Shown in pieces: positions 41,695-52,316 of a stretch of 64,000 nt of DNA. Under the pieces are notes generated by a model that was not told the DNA's origin, made no database searches, and saw nothing but the letters and a program-made list of their open reading frames with translations. The stretch covers positions 806,001 through 870,000 of the forward strand of contig NZ_JAFFJU010000001.1 in NCBI RefSeq assembly GCF_016924655.1. Reading direction: 5' to 3'. Made by a program: the position numbers and the translations under genes. How positions within the stretch are numbered: position 1 is the first letter of the stretch; each line of letters begins with the position of its first letter. The DNA comes from Sphingomonas arenae (lineage in GTDB: Bacteria > Pseudomonadota > Alphaproteobacteria > Sphingomonadales > Sphingomonadaceae).

Positions 41695-42590
41695 CAGAAT
41701 TTCGCCGACTGCCCGTGAGCCGAGGCGTCACCCTGAACGTGGCTCTGGCGGGTCCGGCGGACGCCCCGCCCGTCATCCTCCTCCACGGCTTTCCGGAGTC
41801 GCACCGAACCTGGCGCGGGATCGTGCCGCTCCTTGAGAACCGGTTCCGCCTGATCATGCCCGACCAGCGGGGCTTCGGCGCGTCGGACCAGCCCCAGGAC
41901 AAGGCGGAGTACGGCACGGACACAATCCTGGCGGATTTGTTCGCGGTGGCGGACTCCCTTGGGCTCGAGCGCTTCAGCCTCGTCGGTCATGACTGGGGCG
42001 GCGCCGTTGCGTGGGCGGCGGCGATCAAGGGCGATCAGAGGATCGAGCGGCTTGCCATTGTCAACGCGCCGCACCCCGTCATCTTCCAGAAGAGCCTGAT
42101 CGAGGACAAGGACCAACGCGCCGCCAGCCAGTATATTACTGCCTTCCGGACGCCGGGATTCGAGCAGGCGGTCGAGGCGATGGGCTTCGACACCTTCTTC
42201 GACAAGAGCTTTGGCGGGCATGTCGACCTCGGCATCATCCCGCCCGAGGAGCGGGCCCAGTATATTGCGGAATGGAGCCAGCCCGGGGCGCTCACCGCCA
42301 TGCTCAACTGGTACCGTGCGAGCCAGCTGGTCGTGCCTCCGCCCGTCCTCCCCCTTCCCGTGCCCGACTGGGTGCTCGGGGCCTTCCCGGTCGTCCGCAT
42401 TCCAACCTTGGTAGTATGGGGCATGAAGGACAAGGCGCTGCTGCCGATCCAGCTCGACGGACTGGAGCGGCTGGTGGAAGACCTGCGGATCGTCCGGGTG
42501 CCGGATGCGGGTCACTTCGTCCCGTGGGAGAAGCCGGAGGCCGTGGCAGAGGCGCTTGCGCCTTTCCTCTCGGGCCAAGACGGGGCATAG
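41691..42590 (+). CDS. Alpha/beta hydrolase, epoxide-hydrolase type
   Basis: A 299-residue hydrolase. The oxyanion motif HGFPES is near 32-37, and the nucleophile elbow GHDWGG has Asp101 rather than Ser, as in epoxide hydrolases and haloalkane dehalogenases. The catalytic His lies in PDAGHFVPWEKPE near the C-terminus, and the cap domain contains EWSQPGALTAMLNWYRA. The YxxxxY-type cap tyrosines of epoxide hydrolases are compatible but not proven. The GTG start overlaps the pirin stop. 11 bases separate it from nusB. Confidence 0.92.
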   Translation: MTEFRRLPVSRGVTLNVALAGPADAPPVILLHGFPESHRTWRGIVPLLENRFRLIMPDQRGFGASDQPQDKAEYGTDTILADLFAVADSLGLERFSLVGHDWGGAVAWAAAIKGDQRIERLAIVNAPHPVIFQKSLIEDKDQRAASQYITAFRTPGFEQAVEAMGFDTFFDKSFGGHVDLGIIPPEERAQYIAEWSQPGALTAMLNWYRASQLVVPPPVLPLPVPDWVLGAFPVVRIPTLVVWGMKDKALLPIQLDGLERLVEDLRIVRVPDAGHFVPWEKPEAVAEALAPFLSGQDGA

Positions 42591-42601
42591 GCCCGCCGCT
42601 C

Positions 42602-43054
42602 ATGACCCAAACCGACCGATCCCGCTCGCGTTCCGCCGCGCGGCTTGCCGCCGTCCAGGCGCTCTACCAGCAGGAGATGGAGGGCACGCCGCTGGCGCAG
42701 CTCCTCCACGAATTTCATCAGCATCGAATTGGCGAGACGATCGACGGCGCGACGCTGGTCGATGCCGAGGTCGATTTCTTCAATGACCTGGTGCGCGGCG
42801 TGGACTCTCGCCGAACCGAGATCGACGAGCAGATCACGGGCCGGCTGGCAGAAGGCTGGAAGCTGGAGCGGCTCGACCGGCCGATGCGCGCGATCCTGCG
42901 GGCGGGCTCTTATGAGTTGCTCGCCCGTCGGGACGTTCCGGTGGCGACCGTGATCAGCGAATATCTGGATGTTGCCCATGCCTTCTACGACAAGAAGGAA
43001 GTGGCGTTCGTGAACGGGTTGCTGGATGGCCTGGCGAAGGATGCGCGGGGCTAG
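42602..43054 (+). CDS. nusB: Transcription antitermination protein NusB
   Basis: A 150-residue all-helical protein that binds boxA RNA with NusE and supports rRNA antitermination. SRSAARLAAVQALYQQEMEG at the start, FFNDLVRGV in the middle and RPMRAILRAGSYELLARRDVPVATVISEYLDVAHAFYDKKEVAFVNGLLDGLAK at the end are the family signature. Length is normal. It is followed by a pair of REP-like repeats and thiL, the usual sphingomonad order nusB-thiL-hppA. Confidence 0.97.
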   Translation: MTQTDRSRSRSAARLAAVQALYQQEMEGTPLAQLLHEFHQHRIGETIDGATLVDAEVDFFNDLVRGVDSRRTEIDEQITGRLAEGWKLERLDRPMRAILRAGSYELLARRDVPVATVISEYLDVAHAFYDKKEVAFVNGLLDGLAKDARG

Positions 43055-43061
43055 TCGCTGT

Positions 43062-43150
43062 CGTCATCCCGCGAAGACAGGGATCCATATCCCGAGGTTT
43101 CAACATTACCGCACGATCGGAGATGGACTCCCGCTTTCGCGGGAGTGACG
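43062..43150. repeat. REP-like palindrome family B, inverted pair between nusB and thiL
   Basis: A unit of the form CGTCATCCCGCGAAGACAGG-GATCCA (43062-43087) faces its inverse TGGACTCCCGCTTTCGCGGG-AGTGACG (43124-43150), with 36 bases between them. Each unit has its own small hairpin (CCCGC.../...GCGGG) and the pair can form a larger stem. The same unit occurs at 46757 and twice at 61508-61599. The second arm ends nine bases before the thiL start codon. Confidence 0.82.
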
Positions 43151-43158
43151 ATGAAGCG

Positions 43159-44082
43159 ATGACCACCGAACACCAGATCATCGAGCGCCTCCGCAGCATC
43201 GCCACGGACCCCGGAGCCCGCGGATTGCTCGACGACGTGGCGGTGATCGGGGATCTGGTGCTCACCCACGACACGATCGCGGAGGGCGTCCATTACCTGC
43301 CCGACGATCCGCCGGCTTCGGTCGGGTGGAAACTGGTCGCGGTGAATCTGTCGGACCTCGCCGCCAAGGGTGCGGAGCCGGTTGCGGCGCTGCTGTCGCT
43401 GACGCTGACCGGGGCGGAGGGTTGGACCGAGGCCTTCCTGGGCGGCGTGGCGGCAGCATGCGAGAGCTATGGCTTGCCCCTCCTCGGCGGGGACACCATC
43501 AGCCTGCCCGGCGGAGCGCCGCGCGTGCTCGGCCTGACGGCCATCGGACGTTCGGCCAAAGCGCCCCCGCGCACCGGGGGTCGGGTTGGCGACCGGCTCT
43601 GGCTGGTCGGCACCCTCGGCGACAGCGCGGCGGGCCTCGCCCTTCTTCGAGTGAGCAAGCATGCGGATGGGCCGCTGGTGGACACCTACCGTCGACCCAT
43701 TCCGCTGCTCGCCGCCGGGCGGGCACTCGCCCCCCTGGCGAGCGCAATGATGGACATCTCCGACGGACTTCTCCTCGACCTTCAACGGCTCTGTCGAGCC
43801 AGCGGATGCGGCGCCGAGGTCGACCTCGGCGCGCTACCCCTTTCGCCAGCCTTCACCGCGGCACGCGGACGCGACCGAACCGCCCGCCTGTTCGCCGCGA
43901 CGGGGGGAGACGACTATGCCCTCCTCGCCGCCGTACCGCCGGAAGTAAGCCTTTCTTTACCCGGCGAGACCAGGGTGGCCTGCATCGGAGCCCTTGCGCC
44001 CGGCAGCATCCTGTCGCTGACCGACGCGAGCGGCTCCGTGCCGTTGCCGGAGCAGCTTGGTCATGAACATCGTACTTCCTAG
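43159..44082 (+). CDS. thiL: Thiamine-monophosphate kinase
   Basis: A 307-residue kinase that converts thiamine monophosphate to thiamine diphosphate. It shows DDVAVIGDLVLTHDTIAEGVHYLPDDPPASVGWKLVAVNLSDLAAKGAEP, with the Asp residues that bind Mg-ATP, and then GGDTISLPG, MDISDGLLLDLQRL and TGGDDYALLAAV. A complete PurM-like fold of normal length. The upstream REP arm leaves no room for a separate promoter, so it is probably expressed with nusB. No TPP riboswitch is seen. Its 3' end overlaps a 30-residue frame and precedes hppA. Confidence 0.97.
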   Translation: MTTEHQIIERLRSIATDPGARGLLDDVAVIGDLVLTHDTIAEGVHYLPDDPPASVGWKLVAVNLSDLAAKGAEPVAALLSLTLTGAEGWTEAFLGGVAAACESYGLPLLGGDTISLPGGAPRVLGLTAIGRSAKAPPRTGGRVGDRLWLVGTLGDSAAGLALLRVSKHADGPLVDTYRRPIPLLAAGRALAPLASAMMDISDGLLLDLQRLCRASGCGAEVDLGALPLSPAFTAARGRDRTARLFAATGGDDYALLAAVPPEVSLSLPGETRVACIGALAPGSILSLTDASGSVPLPEQLGHEHRTS

Positions 44083-44155
44083 CTCGCGCCAGTGGGTGGT
44101 CGGCCTTGCCGGCCTGCTGAGCGGCATGGCCACGGCCCTCCTGCTACTGGCCTAG
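44063..44155 (+). CDS. Possible 30-residue membrane peptide overlapping thiL 3' end
   Basis: A short frame whose ATG lies 20 bases before the thiL stop. It reads [20 protein letters not shown], then [10 protein letters not shown] and stop: a single hydrophobic span. It is too short for ordinary gene finders. The overlap with thiL and the clean membrane pattern favour a real small protein, but TTGGTC upstream is not a good ribosome site. It lies 89 bp before hppA, also a membrane protein. Confidence 0.35.
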   Translation: MNIVLPSSRQWVVGLAGLLSGMATALLLLA

Positions 44156-44244
44156 ACAGGCCCGATTTCCTCCTTACAACCCTGCCCGCATCCCCACGCG
44201 GGGGCATCCTGCGTGGAAACAACAGGACAGGGGAAGAGCTACCC

Positions 44245-46407
<2,163 letters not shown>

Positions 46408-46426
46408 TCGTCACGCCACATTGAAG

Positions 46427-46467
46427 AAGGCGGGCGGAACCGGTTGGGACCGCCCGCCTTTCTTTTT
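46427..46467 (+). terminator. Rho-independent terminator of hppA
   Basis: An eleven-base-pair stem (AAGGCGGGCGG with CCGCCCGCCTT, 12-base loop) runs into TTTCTTTTT. It lies 20 bases past the hppA stop and 54 bases before infA. Confidence 0.94.
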
Positions 46468-46520
46468 GGACCGCTCGCCGCTAAGGGGCGCCAACTCAAC
46501 TCACAAATTCAAGGAATTGC

Positions 46521-46739
46521 ATGGCCAAGGAAGAACTTCTCGAGATGCGGGGGCGGGTGGTGGAACTGCTGCCCAACGCGATGTTCCGCGTCGAACTCGA
46601 GAACGGCCATGAGATTCTCGGCCACACGGCCGGCAAGATGCGCAAGAACCGCATCCGCGTGCTGACCGGCGACGAAGTGCTGGTGGAGCTGACACCATAC
46701 GACCTGACCAAGGGTCGGATTACTTACCGATTCAAGTGA
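46521..46739 (+). CDS. infA: Translation initiation factor IF-1
   Basis: A 72-residue S1/OB-fold factor binding the A site of the 30S subunit. [72 protein letters not shown] is the complete, highly conserved sequence (given here only as the family's landmark blocks [20 protein letters not shown] and [11 protein letters not shown]). CAAGGAATTGC lies before the ATG. The stop overlaps the frame of maf by 4 bases. Confidence 0.98.
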   Translation: MAKEELLEMRGRVVELLPNAMFRVELENGHEILGHTAGKMRKNRIRVLTGDEVLVELTPYDLTKGRITYRFK

Positions 46740-47362
46740 CGGCCCCTACTGGCCGTCGTCCCGGCGGGGGCCGGGATCCAGCCCTGTCGACACGCCTCGT
46801 CCTCGCATCGGCGAGCCCGCGCCGTCTCGACTTGCTCGCGCGGATCGGCGTCGTTCCGGACGCGGTCCTCCCCGCCGACATCGACGAGAGCGTTCCTCCG
46901 GGCGAGTTGCCCAAGGTCCATGCACTGCGTCTGGCCGAGGAGAAGGCCAAGGCCGTTGCCAGAATGAAGCCGGACGCGCTGGTCCTCGCCGCCGATACGG
47001 TGGTTGCGGTGGGCCGACGCATCCTGCCCAAGGTGGAGGACGAGCCGACGCTCCGTCGCTGCATGGCGCTACTCTCGGCGCGGCGTCACCGCGTGATGAC
47101 CGGGGTCGCCCTAGCCGCCCCAGGGCAGCCCCTGCGCAGCCGGGTGGTCGAGACTGCCATTGCGATGAAACGCCTGTCGCCCGAAGAGATCGACTATTAC
47201 GCCAGCCACGGCGAATGGCGTGGCAAGGCCGGCGGCTATGCGCTCCAGGGCTATGGCGAGGTCTATGTGCGGCACATCGCCGGCAGCTATTCCAACGTCG
47301 TGGGACTCCCGCTCGCCGAGACGCGGCACCTGCTGAAAGCGGCGGGCTACCCACTTGCCTGA
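46736..47362 (+). CDS. Maf family nucleotide pyrophosphatase
   Basis: Up to 208 residues. The Maf/YhdE fold starts at [18 protein letters not shown] (residue 22 here) and includes [26 protein letters not shown] with the catalytic Asp, and the [16 protein letters not shown]...VGLPLAET motif. Maf proteins hydrolyse dTTP/UTP or modified nucleotides. Residues 5-17 ([12 protein letters not shown]) are encoded by a REP-like palindrome, so the natural start may be a later codon: the in-frame GTG/TTG region near 46790-46800 (CTCGTCCTC) has no ATG. The GTG at 46736 overlaps infA. Confidence 0.93.
   Translation: MTAPTGRRPGGGRDPALSTRLVLASASPRRLDLLARIGVVPDAVLPADIDESVPPGELPKVHALRLAEEKAKAVARMKPDALVLAADTVVAVGRRILPKVEDEPTLRRCMALLSARRHRVMTGVALAAPGQPLRSRVVETAIAMKRLSPEEIDYYASHGEWRGKAGGYALQGYGEVYVRHIAGSYSNVVGLPLAETRHLLKAAGYPLA
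46757..46780. repeat. REP-like family B unit inside the 5' end of maf
   Basis: One unit of the second palindrome family: TCCCGGC (46759-46765) and GCCGGGA (46770-46776) form a 7-bp stem with a GGGG loop, followed by TCCA as in the other copies. It lies between the infA stop and the conserved start of the Maf domain and is read as the extra N-terminal residues. Confidence 0.72.
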
Positions 47363-48296
47363 GTGGCTTGTCGAGCGCGGGATCGGGGAGACCCGCGCCG
47401 CGCTGGTCGAGGCGGGTCGCATCCTCGAAAGCCGCATTCTGCTCGATGGCACGATCCCCGTAGGCAGTGTGGTGGAAGCGCGACTGGCAGGTGTCGGGGC
47501 CGATGGACGTAACGCCCTGGCGGTCTTGGACGATGGAACCGAGATCCTGCTTCCTCACAGACCCCAAGGGGTCAGCGAAGGGCAGCGCCTCCACATCGAG
47601 ATCACGCGAGAAGCCATCGCCGGTCCGGAGCCGTGGAAGCGCCCGCTTGGACGGTCCTCCGATACGCCTTCGTCCATCGCCGAGCTGACAGGCCGGCCTG
47701 CCATGCCGGGTGAGTTCGATGCGGCCGGATGGGGTGATGTGCTCGAAGAAGCCGCGAGTGGCGAGATCAGCTTCGCGGGGGGTGCACTGCGACTGTTCGT
47801 CACGCCGGCCATGACATTGTTCGACGTGGACGGAACCCTGCCCACGGATGAACTCGCTGTCCTTGGAGCGCGGGCCGCCGCGCAGGCCGTCCGCAGGCTT
47901 GGCATCGGTGGTTCGATTGGAGTGGACCTTCCGAACGCCGGCAAGACGGCGCGGGCAGCCGCCGCGGAGGCGATTGACCGGGTTCTAGACGGAACCCGCT
48001 TCGAACGCACGGCCGTGAACGGCTTCGGCTTCGTCCAGATCGTGCGTCCACGCCCCCATGCTTCCCTGCCGGAGATCTACGCGGGCGATCGCCCGGCGGC
48101 GGAAGCCCGGGCGCTGCTGCGGCGGGCCGAGTCTCACATCGGCGGTCTTTGTCTGGCGGTTCCCGCGGCCATCGGTGCCGTGTTGGAGCGGAACCGTGGG
48201 TGGCTGGACGAACTGGGCCGGAGGGTAGGCGGTCGGGTCACCTTGCGGGTCGATGCGCGGCTCGCCATGTCGGGCGGCCATGCCGAACCCCTCTGA
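47355..48296 (+). CDS. Ribonuclease E/G-like protein (short form)
   Basis: About 313 residues. An RNase E/G-family domain reduced to the core: [27 protein letters not shown] at the start, an S1-like part, FVTPAMTLFDVDGTLPTDE with the acidic residues that bind Mg2+, AAAQAVRRLGIGGSIGVDLPNAGKTARAAAAEAIDRVL and a C-terminal helix. It lacks the long N- and C-terminal scaffolds of RNase E. The TTG at 47355 overlaps the maf stop and gives the conserved [10 protein letters not shown] start; it has no better alternative. Its 3' end overlaps yacG by 17 bases. Confidence 0.85.
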   Translation: MPEWLVERGIGETRAALVEAGRILESRILLDGTIPVGSVVEARLAGVGADGRNALAVLDDGTEILLPHRPQGVSEGQRLHIEITREAIAGPEPWKRPLGRSSDTPSSIAELTGRPAMPGEFDAAGWGDVLEEAASGEISFAGGALRLFVTPAMTLFDVDGTLPTDELAVLGARAAAQAVRRLGIGGSIGVDLPNAGKTARAAAAEAIDRVLDGTRFERTAVNGFGFVQIVRPRPHASLPEIYAGDRPAAEARALLRRAESHIGGLCLAVPAAIGAVLERNRGWLDELGRRVGGRVTLRVDARLAMSGGHAEPL

Positions 48297-48465
48297 TCGA
48301 TCGAAGGGCTGCCCGCTGTGCGGTAAGCCGACCGGACCCGCCCATGCTCCGTTCTGCAGCCGCGGCTGCAAGGATCGCGATCTGCTGCAATGGCTTGGAG
48401 AGGGGTATCGGATTCCCGGACCGCCCGCCGATCCCGGGCTGGACAGCGACGAAGGCCCTCGTTAG
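48280..48465 (+). CDS. yacG: DNA gyrase inhibitor YacG
   Basis: A 61-residue zinc-finger protein with Cys11-x2-Cys14 and Cys26-x3-Cys30 (CPLCGK...FCSRGCKDRDLLQWLGEGYRIPG), the YacG signature. It binds GyrB and blocks gyrase. The ATG at 48280 lies inside the end of the RNase gene with GGGCGG just upstream. The acidic C-terminal tail (ADPGLDSDEGPR) is usual. Last protein gene before tRNA-Phe. Confidence 0.93.
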   Translation: MPNPSDRSKGCPLCGKPTGPAHAPFCSRGCKDRDLLQWLGEGYRIPGPPADPGLDSDEGPR

Positions 48466-48542
48466 GGGAGCGCTCGCCCCCCACGACGCCGCCTGCGGCG
48501 TTGCTCGGGACAGGCGCCGCGCCCTCGGGTCGCGAGCCGTGG

Positions 48543-48618
48543 GCCCAGGTAGCTCAGTTGGTAGAGCATGCGACTGAAAATCGCAGTGTCGGTGGTTCGA
48601 TCCCGCCCCTGGGCACCA
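48543..48618 (+). tRNA. tRNA-Phe (anticodon GAA)
   Basis: A 76-base cloverleaf. The acceptor GCCCAGG pairs with CCTGGGC, followed by ACCA. The D-arm is AGCTCAGTTGGTAGAGC. The anticodon loop CTGAAAA has GAA between GCGAC-type stems, reading UUC/UUU. The T-arm carries GTTCGATCC. It follows yacG by 77 bp. A small hairpin at 48626-48644 lies after it, without a T-run. The 184 bp to the next gene otherwise hold only its leader. Confidence 0.97.
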
Positions 48619-48802
48619 TCCCTCCCGGTAGCCTGAGCCTACCGTACCAACCTGCATTCAATGGATTTTCGACCGTTGATCGGAAGCCATTGGCGTTCTG
48701 TCGAAAAGACGTTGATCGCACATGAACAGGGTTAAGGCTGCCTTCCTATCCAGCAACCGTACAACTTCAGCTCGCGTCGCGGGGCTGAACTCGGGAGGTC
48801 GT

Positions 48803-51800
48803 ATGTCTGCTCGCAATCAAGTTCTGGATACCTGTGTGCTGCGCTCTGGGCGGGCGGGTCTCGGCCGTGGGGCATCGCTGGGCGCACTCGCGATTTCTCT
48901 CCTGAGCCTCTCTGCTCCGGCGTGGGCTCAAGGAACTCCCGACGCCGCGTCGGCGCCTGCAGATTGCTCCGGGCTGGCCGGTGCTGCGCTGACTGAGTGT
49001 GAGGCCCGGGCGGCGCAGCCGCCAGTCGAACCCGCACCCGGTGCTGCGCCTGCGGCTCAGGCCGACGCGCAAGCCGGGGAGCCGGAAGCGATCGTGGTCA
49101 CCGGTTCGCGCATTCCTCGGGCCAACTTTGACACGCCCCAGCCGGCTGTGGTGCTTGGCGGGGCGCAGATCGAGCAGCGCGGGTATTCGAACTTGGCGGA
49201 CGCGCTCGAAGAACTTCCGGCGTTTGGCGTCCCAGGATCAAGCCCCGTCGGAACGGGCCAGTCCGGGGACGTTGGCTCAGGCCAGAACTTCGTCAACTTC
49301 TTCGGCCTGGGCGACCAGCGCACGCTGACCCTGGTCAATGGCCGGCGCTTCGTCAGTTCGAATACGGCGTCCATTTTCGGGCCGACGGGCACCAATGGCT
49401 CGCAGGTCGACTTCAACGTTCTGCCGACCCTGCTGATCGATCGGGTGGAGACCGTGGCGGTGGGCGGCGCCCCTATCTACGGTGCGGACGCGATCGCCGG
49501 GACGATCAACGTCATCACGAAGCGGAACTTCAAGGGAGTCCAGCTGGACGGCCAGAACGCGATCTCTTCGCGTGGCGACCTTCAGGACTGGCGGATTCGT
49601 GGAGCGGCCGGGACCAGCTTCGCGGACGGGCGCGGCAACATCTCGGTCGCGGCGGAATACAACAAGGCCGGCGGTCTCGATTTCAGCGACCGCAAGAACA
49701 TGAACAACTTCTACACGACGCCGCTGGACCCAGCGTCACCGTTCCAGAATGTGCTCATCGGCGATCGACGGCTGCCATCGCTCTCACAATTCGGCCTCCC
49801 GCAGGTCTCTGATCTGTTCTTTGTGGTCGACCCTTTCACCGCGAACGACGTCCTTCCAGGATTGTTCGAGGTTCCTTTCCCGGTGCAGGTCGGCGTCACC
49901 AATGACGGGACGCCCACCGGTCTTCCACTCGCCTTCAATGAGCGCGGCGAGCTGGTGCCGATCGACTTCGGGGCTAGGACCGGCAACCTCCTGAACTACG
50001 ATGGGGGCAGTGGCTTCGTGCTCCCAGGCAACCTGGTTGCACCCTTGCGGCGCATCGTTGGCACAGCTCTCGCGCAATACGAGATCACTTCCAATGTCCG
50101 TCTCTTCGGGGAGGCCTGGTACGCGAACAGCAAGGGCACGACTTTCCGCGCCCAGCCGGAATACAACACAAACCTGTTCGCAGATGCTGGCGACCCCGCT
50201 GGTCAGTTCATCATTCAGCTCGACAACCCGTTCCTGTCGCCATCTGCGCGGACGCTCATTCAAAATGCGATCGCAAACAACATTATCAGCGATCAAAACC
50301 TCGGCGGCGCTCCGCAAGACTACTTCTACCTGACGCGCGCCAACACCGACATCATCTCGGGCAAGGCCAGTAGCACGGTTGAGCTGTATCGCTTCGTGGG
50401 TGGACTGGACGGAACGTTCAACGTGATGGACCGGGAGTTCCGGTTCGAGGTGGTCGGCAACTATGGCAAGTCCACCACCAAGGGCAACGGCCGAGCCGTC
50501 GTCCAGCAGAACCTGGAAAACGCCTTGGACGCCGTGGTGGACGCAAGCGGAAACATCGTCTGCCGGCCCGGTTACGTGAACGCGGATGTCCCCACGTTCA
50601 GCTCGACATGCGCGCCGCTCAACCCCTTCGGACGGCAGGTCAGTCCGGAAGCCGCAGCGTACATCACGGCGCCGACCAACCCGAAGAACGTCAACGACCA
50701 GAAGGTCTTCACGGCTTCGGTCTCGGGATCGCTGTTCGACATCTGGGGCGGTCCCGTTGCCTTTGCGCTCGGCTACGAGCATCGGGAGGAAAGCTCTGAG
50801 TTCAGCCCGGGGACCTTCTACAGCGGCGGTCCGGATCCGGACCCCACCGTGGACGAGAACGGCGATGGCGATCCGACGAACGACCGAGTGCCGTTCGGAC
50901 AATCTGCGATCTTCGATCCAGTGTCGGGCGAGTTCAACACGGACGAGTTCTTCGGCGAGCTGACGGTGCCACTGGTCAGCCGCGACCAGAACATCCCCGG
51001 CATCTACTCGCTCGAGCTGAACGGTGCGATCCGTCTCATCAACCACTCGCTGGCAGGCTCCGACCCGACCTATACTCTAGGCGCCACGTGGCAGCCGTTC
51101 CGGGACATCACGTTCCGGGGCAACTACACCCGCTCGGTGCGCTCGCCCGCCATCACGGAGTATTTCAATCCAACGAGCCAGATCTTCACTCTCGCGAACG
51201 ACCCGTGTGACGATCAGTTCATCAGTTCGGGGCCGGATCCGGCAACTCGCGCCGCGAACTGCGCGGCTGATGGAATCCAGCCGGGCTTCTCGTCCGACAT
51301 CGTGGATTTCACAGCCACAGGATCGCTGTCGGGCAATCCGAACCTGATCAACGAGACTGCCGATGCATGGACGATCGGGACGGTCCTGAGGCCGCGCTTC
51401 CTACCGGGCTTCACGGCCTCGGTCGACTGGATCGACATCAAGCTCAAGAACGCCGTGACGGCGCTGACCGCGACCCAGGTGCTGGAGGCGTGCTACGACT
51501 CCCCGGATTTCCCGAACTCGGTTTCGGCCTCGGGCACGAACTTCTGCGAGCAGTTCACCCGCGATGCCGACGGGCAGATTACCTTCATCGAGACCGGATT
51601 CGAAAACGCCGCGGGGCAGCGCTTCAAGGGCCTAATCTCCGAAATCGCTTACCGGAGGGACACGCCGTTCCTCGGTGCCGGAAGCTCCCTCGAGTTCGGC
51701 CTGAACTACCTGTACAACGACACGCTTACGGTCAGGGTCGGACGCGGGGACATCACGACGCTCGCCAGCAGCATCGGCTATTCGCGCCACCAGGCGACGG

Positions 51801-52102
51801 GCAACCTGACCTACCGGAACAAGGGGTTGGCGCTGCAGTGGCAGACGCAGTTCTTCGGCAAGGCGAAGATCGACCCGGATGCGGAGGATAACACTTACGA
51901 GTTCCCGACCATCGAGCGGGTGTTCCTGCACAACCTGTCGGCGACCTACAATGTAGGTGAACGCTTCCGGTTCAACGTGGTCGTGGACAACGTCTTCGAT
52001 CGCAAGAAACCGTTCCAGGTTCCAGCTTCCGGAGGAACGGTGACCTATTTCGATGCGATCCGTGGACGCTACTTCCGCTTTGGGGCGGGCGTTCGCTTCT
52101 GA
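48803..52102 (+). CDS. TonB-dependent outer-membrane receptor (second, large)
   Basis: A 1099-residue receptor. A long N-terminal signal region ends SLLSLSAPAWAQ, followed by an Ala/Pro/Glu linker with Cys pairs (DCSGLAG...ALTECEA). The TonB-box/plug start is AIVVTGSRIPRANFDTPQP near residue 108, then APIYGADAIAGTINVITKRNF. The big barrel ends in YFDAIRGRYFRFGAGVRF. It is related to, but not a close copy of, the receptor at 15876-19133. GGGAGG lies five bases before the ATG at 48803, which rules out the 48722 start. The ligand is unknown and no dedicated partner genes are nearby. Confidence 0.94.
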   Translation: MSARNQVLDTCVLRSGRAGLGRGASLGALAISLLSLSAPAWAQGTPDAASAPADCSGLAGAALTECEARAAQPPVEPAPGAAPAAQADAQAGEPEAIVVTGSRIPRANFDTPQPAVVLGGAQIEQRGYSNLADALEELPAFGVPGSSPVGTGQSGDVGSGQNFVNFFGLGDQRTLTLVNGRRFVSSNTASIFGPTGTNGSQVDFNVLPTLLIDRVETVAVGGAPIYGADAIAGTINVITKRNFKGVQLDGQNAISSRGDLQDWRIRGAAGTSFADGRGNISVAAEYNKAGGLDFSDRKNMNNFYTTPLDPASPFQNVLIGDRRLPSLSQFGLPQVSDLFFVVDPFTANDVLPGLFEVPFPVQVGVTNDGTPTGLPLAFNERGELVPIDFGARTGNLLNYDGGSGFVLPGNLVAPLRRIVGTALAQYEITSNVRLFGEAWYANSKGTTFRAQPEYNTNLFADAGDPAGQFIIQLDNPFLSPSARTLIQNAIANNIISDQNLGGAPQDYFYLTRANTDIISGKASSTVELYRFVGGLDGTFNVMDREFRFEVVGNYGKSTTKGNGRAVVQQNLENALDAVVDASGNIVCRPGYVNADVPTFSSTCAPLNPFGRQVSPEAAAYITAPTNPKNVNDQKVFTASVSGSLFDIWGGPVAFALGYEHREESSEFSPGTFYSGGPDPDPTVDENGDGDPTNDRVPFGQSAIFDPVSGEFNTDEFFGELTVPLVSRDQNIPGIYSLELNGAIRLINHSLAGSDPTYTLGATWQPFRDITFRGNYTRSVRSPAITEYFNPTSQIFTLANDPCDDQFISSGPDPATRAANCAADGIQPGFSSDIVDFTATGSLSGNPNLINETADAWTIGTVLRPRFLPGFTASVDWIDIKLKNAVTALTATQVLEACYDSPDFPNSVSASGTNFCEQFTRDADGQITFIETGFENAAGQRFKGLISEIAYRRDTPFLGAGSSLEFGLNYLYNDTLTVRVGRGDITTLASSIGYSRHQATGNLTYRNKGLALQWQTQFFGKAKIDPDAEDNTYEFPTIERVFLHNLSATYNVGERFRFNVVVDNVFDRKKPFQVPASGGTVTYFDAIRGRYFRFGAGVRF

Positions 52103-52160
52103 TCGGGAAGGCCGGACCGCGCGCTGCGTGGCCCGGCCGAACCGGCGAGTCTCATAGATT

Positions 52161-52190
52161 GTGAGCGATTCACCTCGTTGAAATTCAACG
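52161..52190. promoter_or_regulatory. Palindromes upstream of the EF-hand gene
   Basis: Two symmetrical sites lie in an AT-rich gap. The first is GTGA-5-TCAC at 52161-52173. The second is a perfect 15-base palindrome, CGTTGAA-A-TTCAACG, at 52176-52190. They lie 127-156 bp before the EF-hand start and just past the TonB receptor stop. They could be an operator pair. No clear -35/-10 boxes could be placed next to them. Confidence 0.35.
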
Positions 52191-52316
52191 GGAATTTATC
52201 CGCCCGAACGTTCTGAATCCGGGACAATGTCGAGATCGTTACGCCATGCCAGGCGTTTGTTCCCTCGCGCCGGTTGTAGCTGGCGCACGAGATTCTCACG
52301 ACATTGGAGTTCGACC

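Noticed and set aside
43055-43158. TPP riboswitch upstream of thiL
   Set aside because: The short gap is filled by a REP pair; no CUGAGA-type or other TPP-aptamer core is present.
48626-48644. Terminator directly after tRNA-Phe
   Set aside because: A 6-bp hairpin is present but no T-run follows, so it is not called as a terminator.
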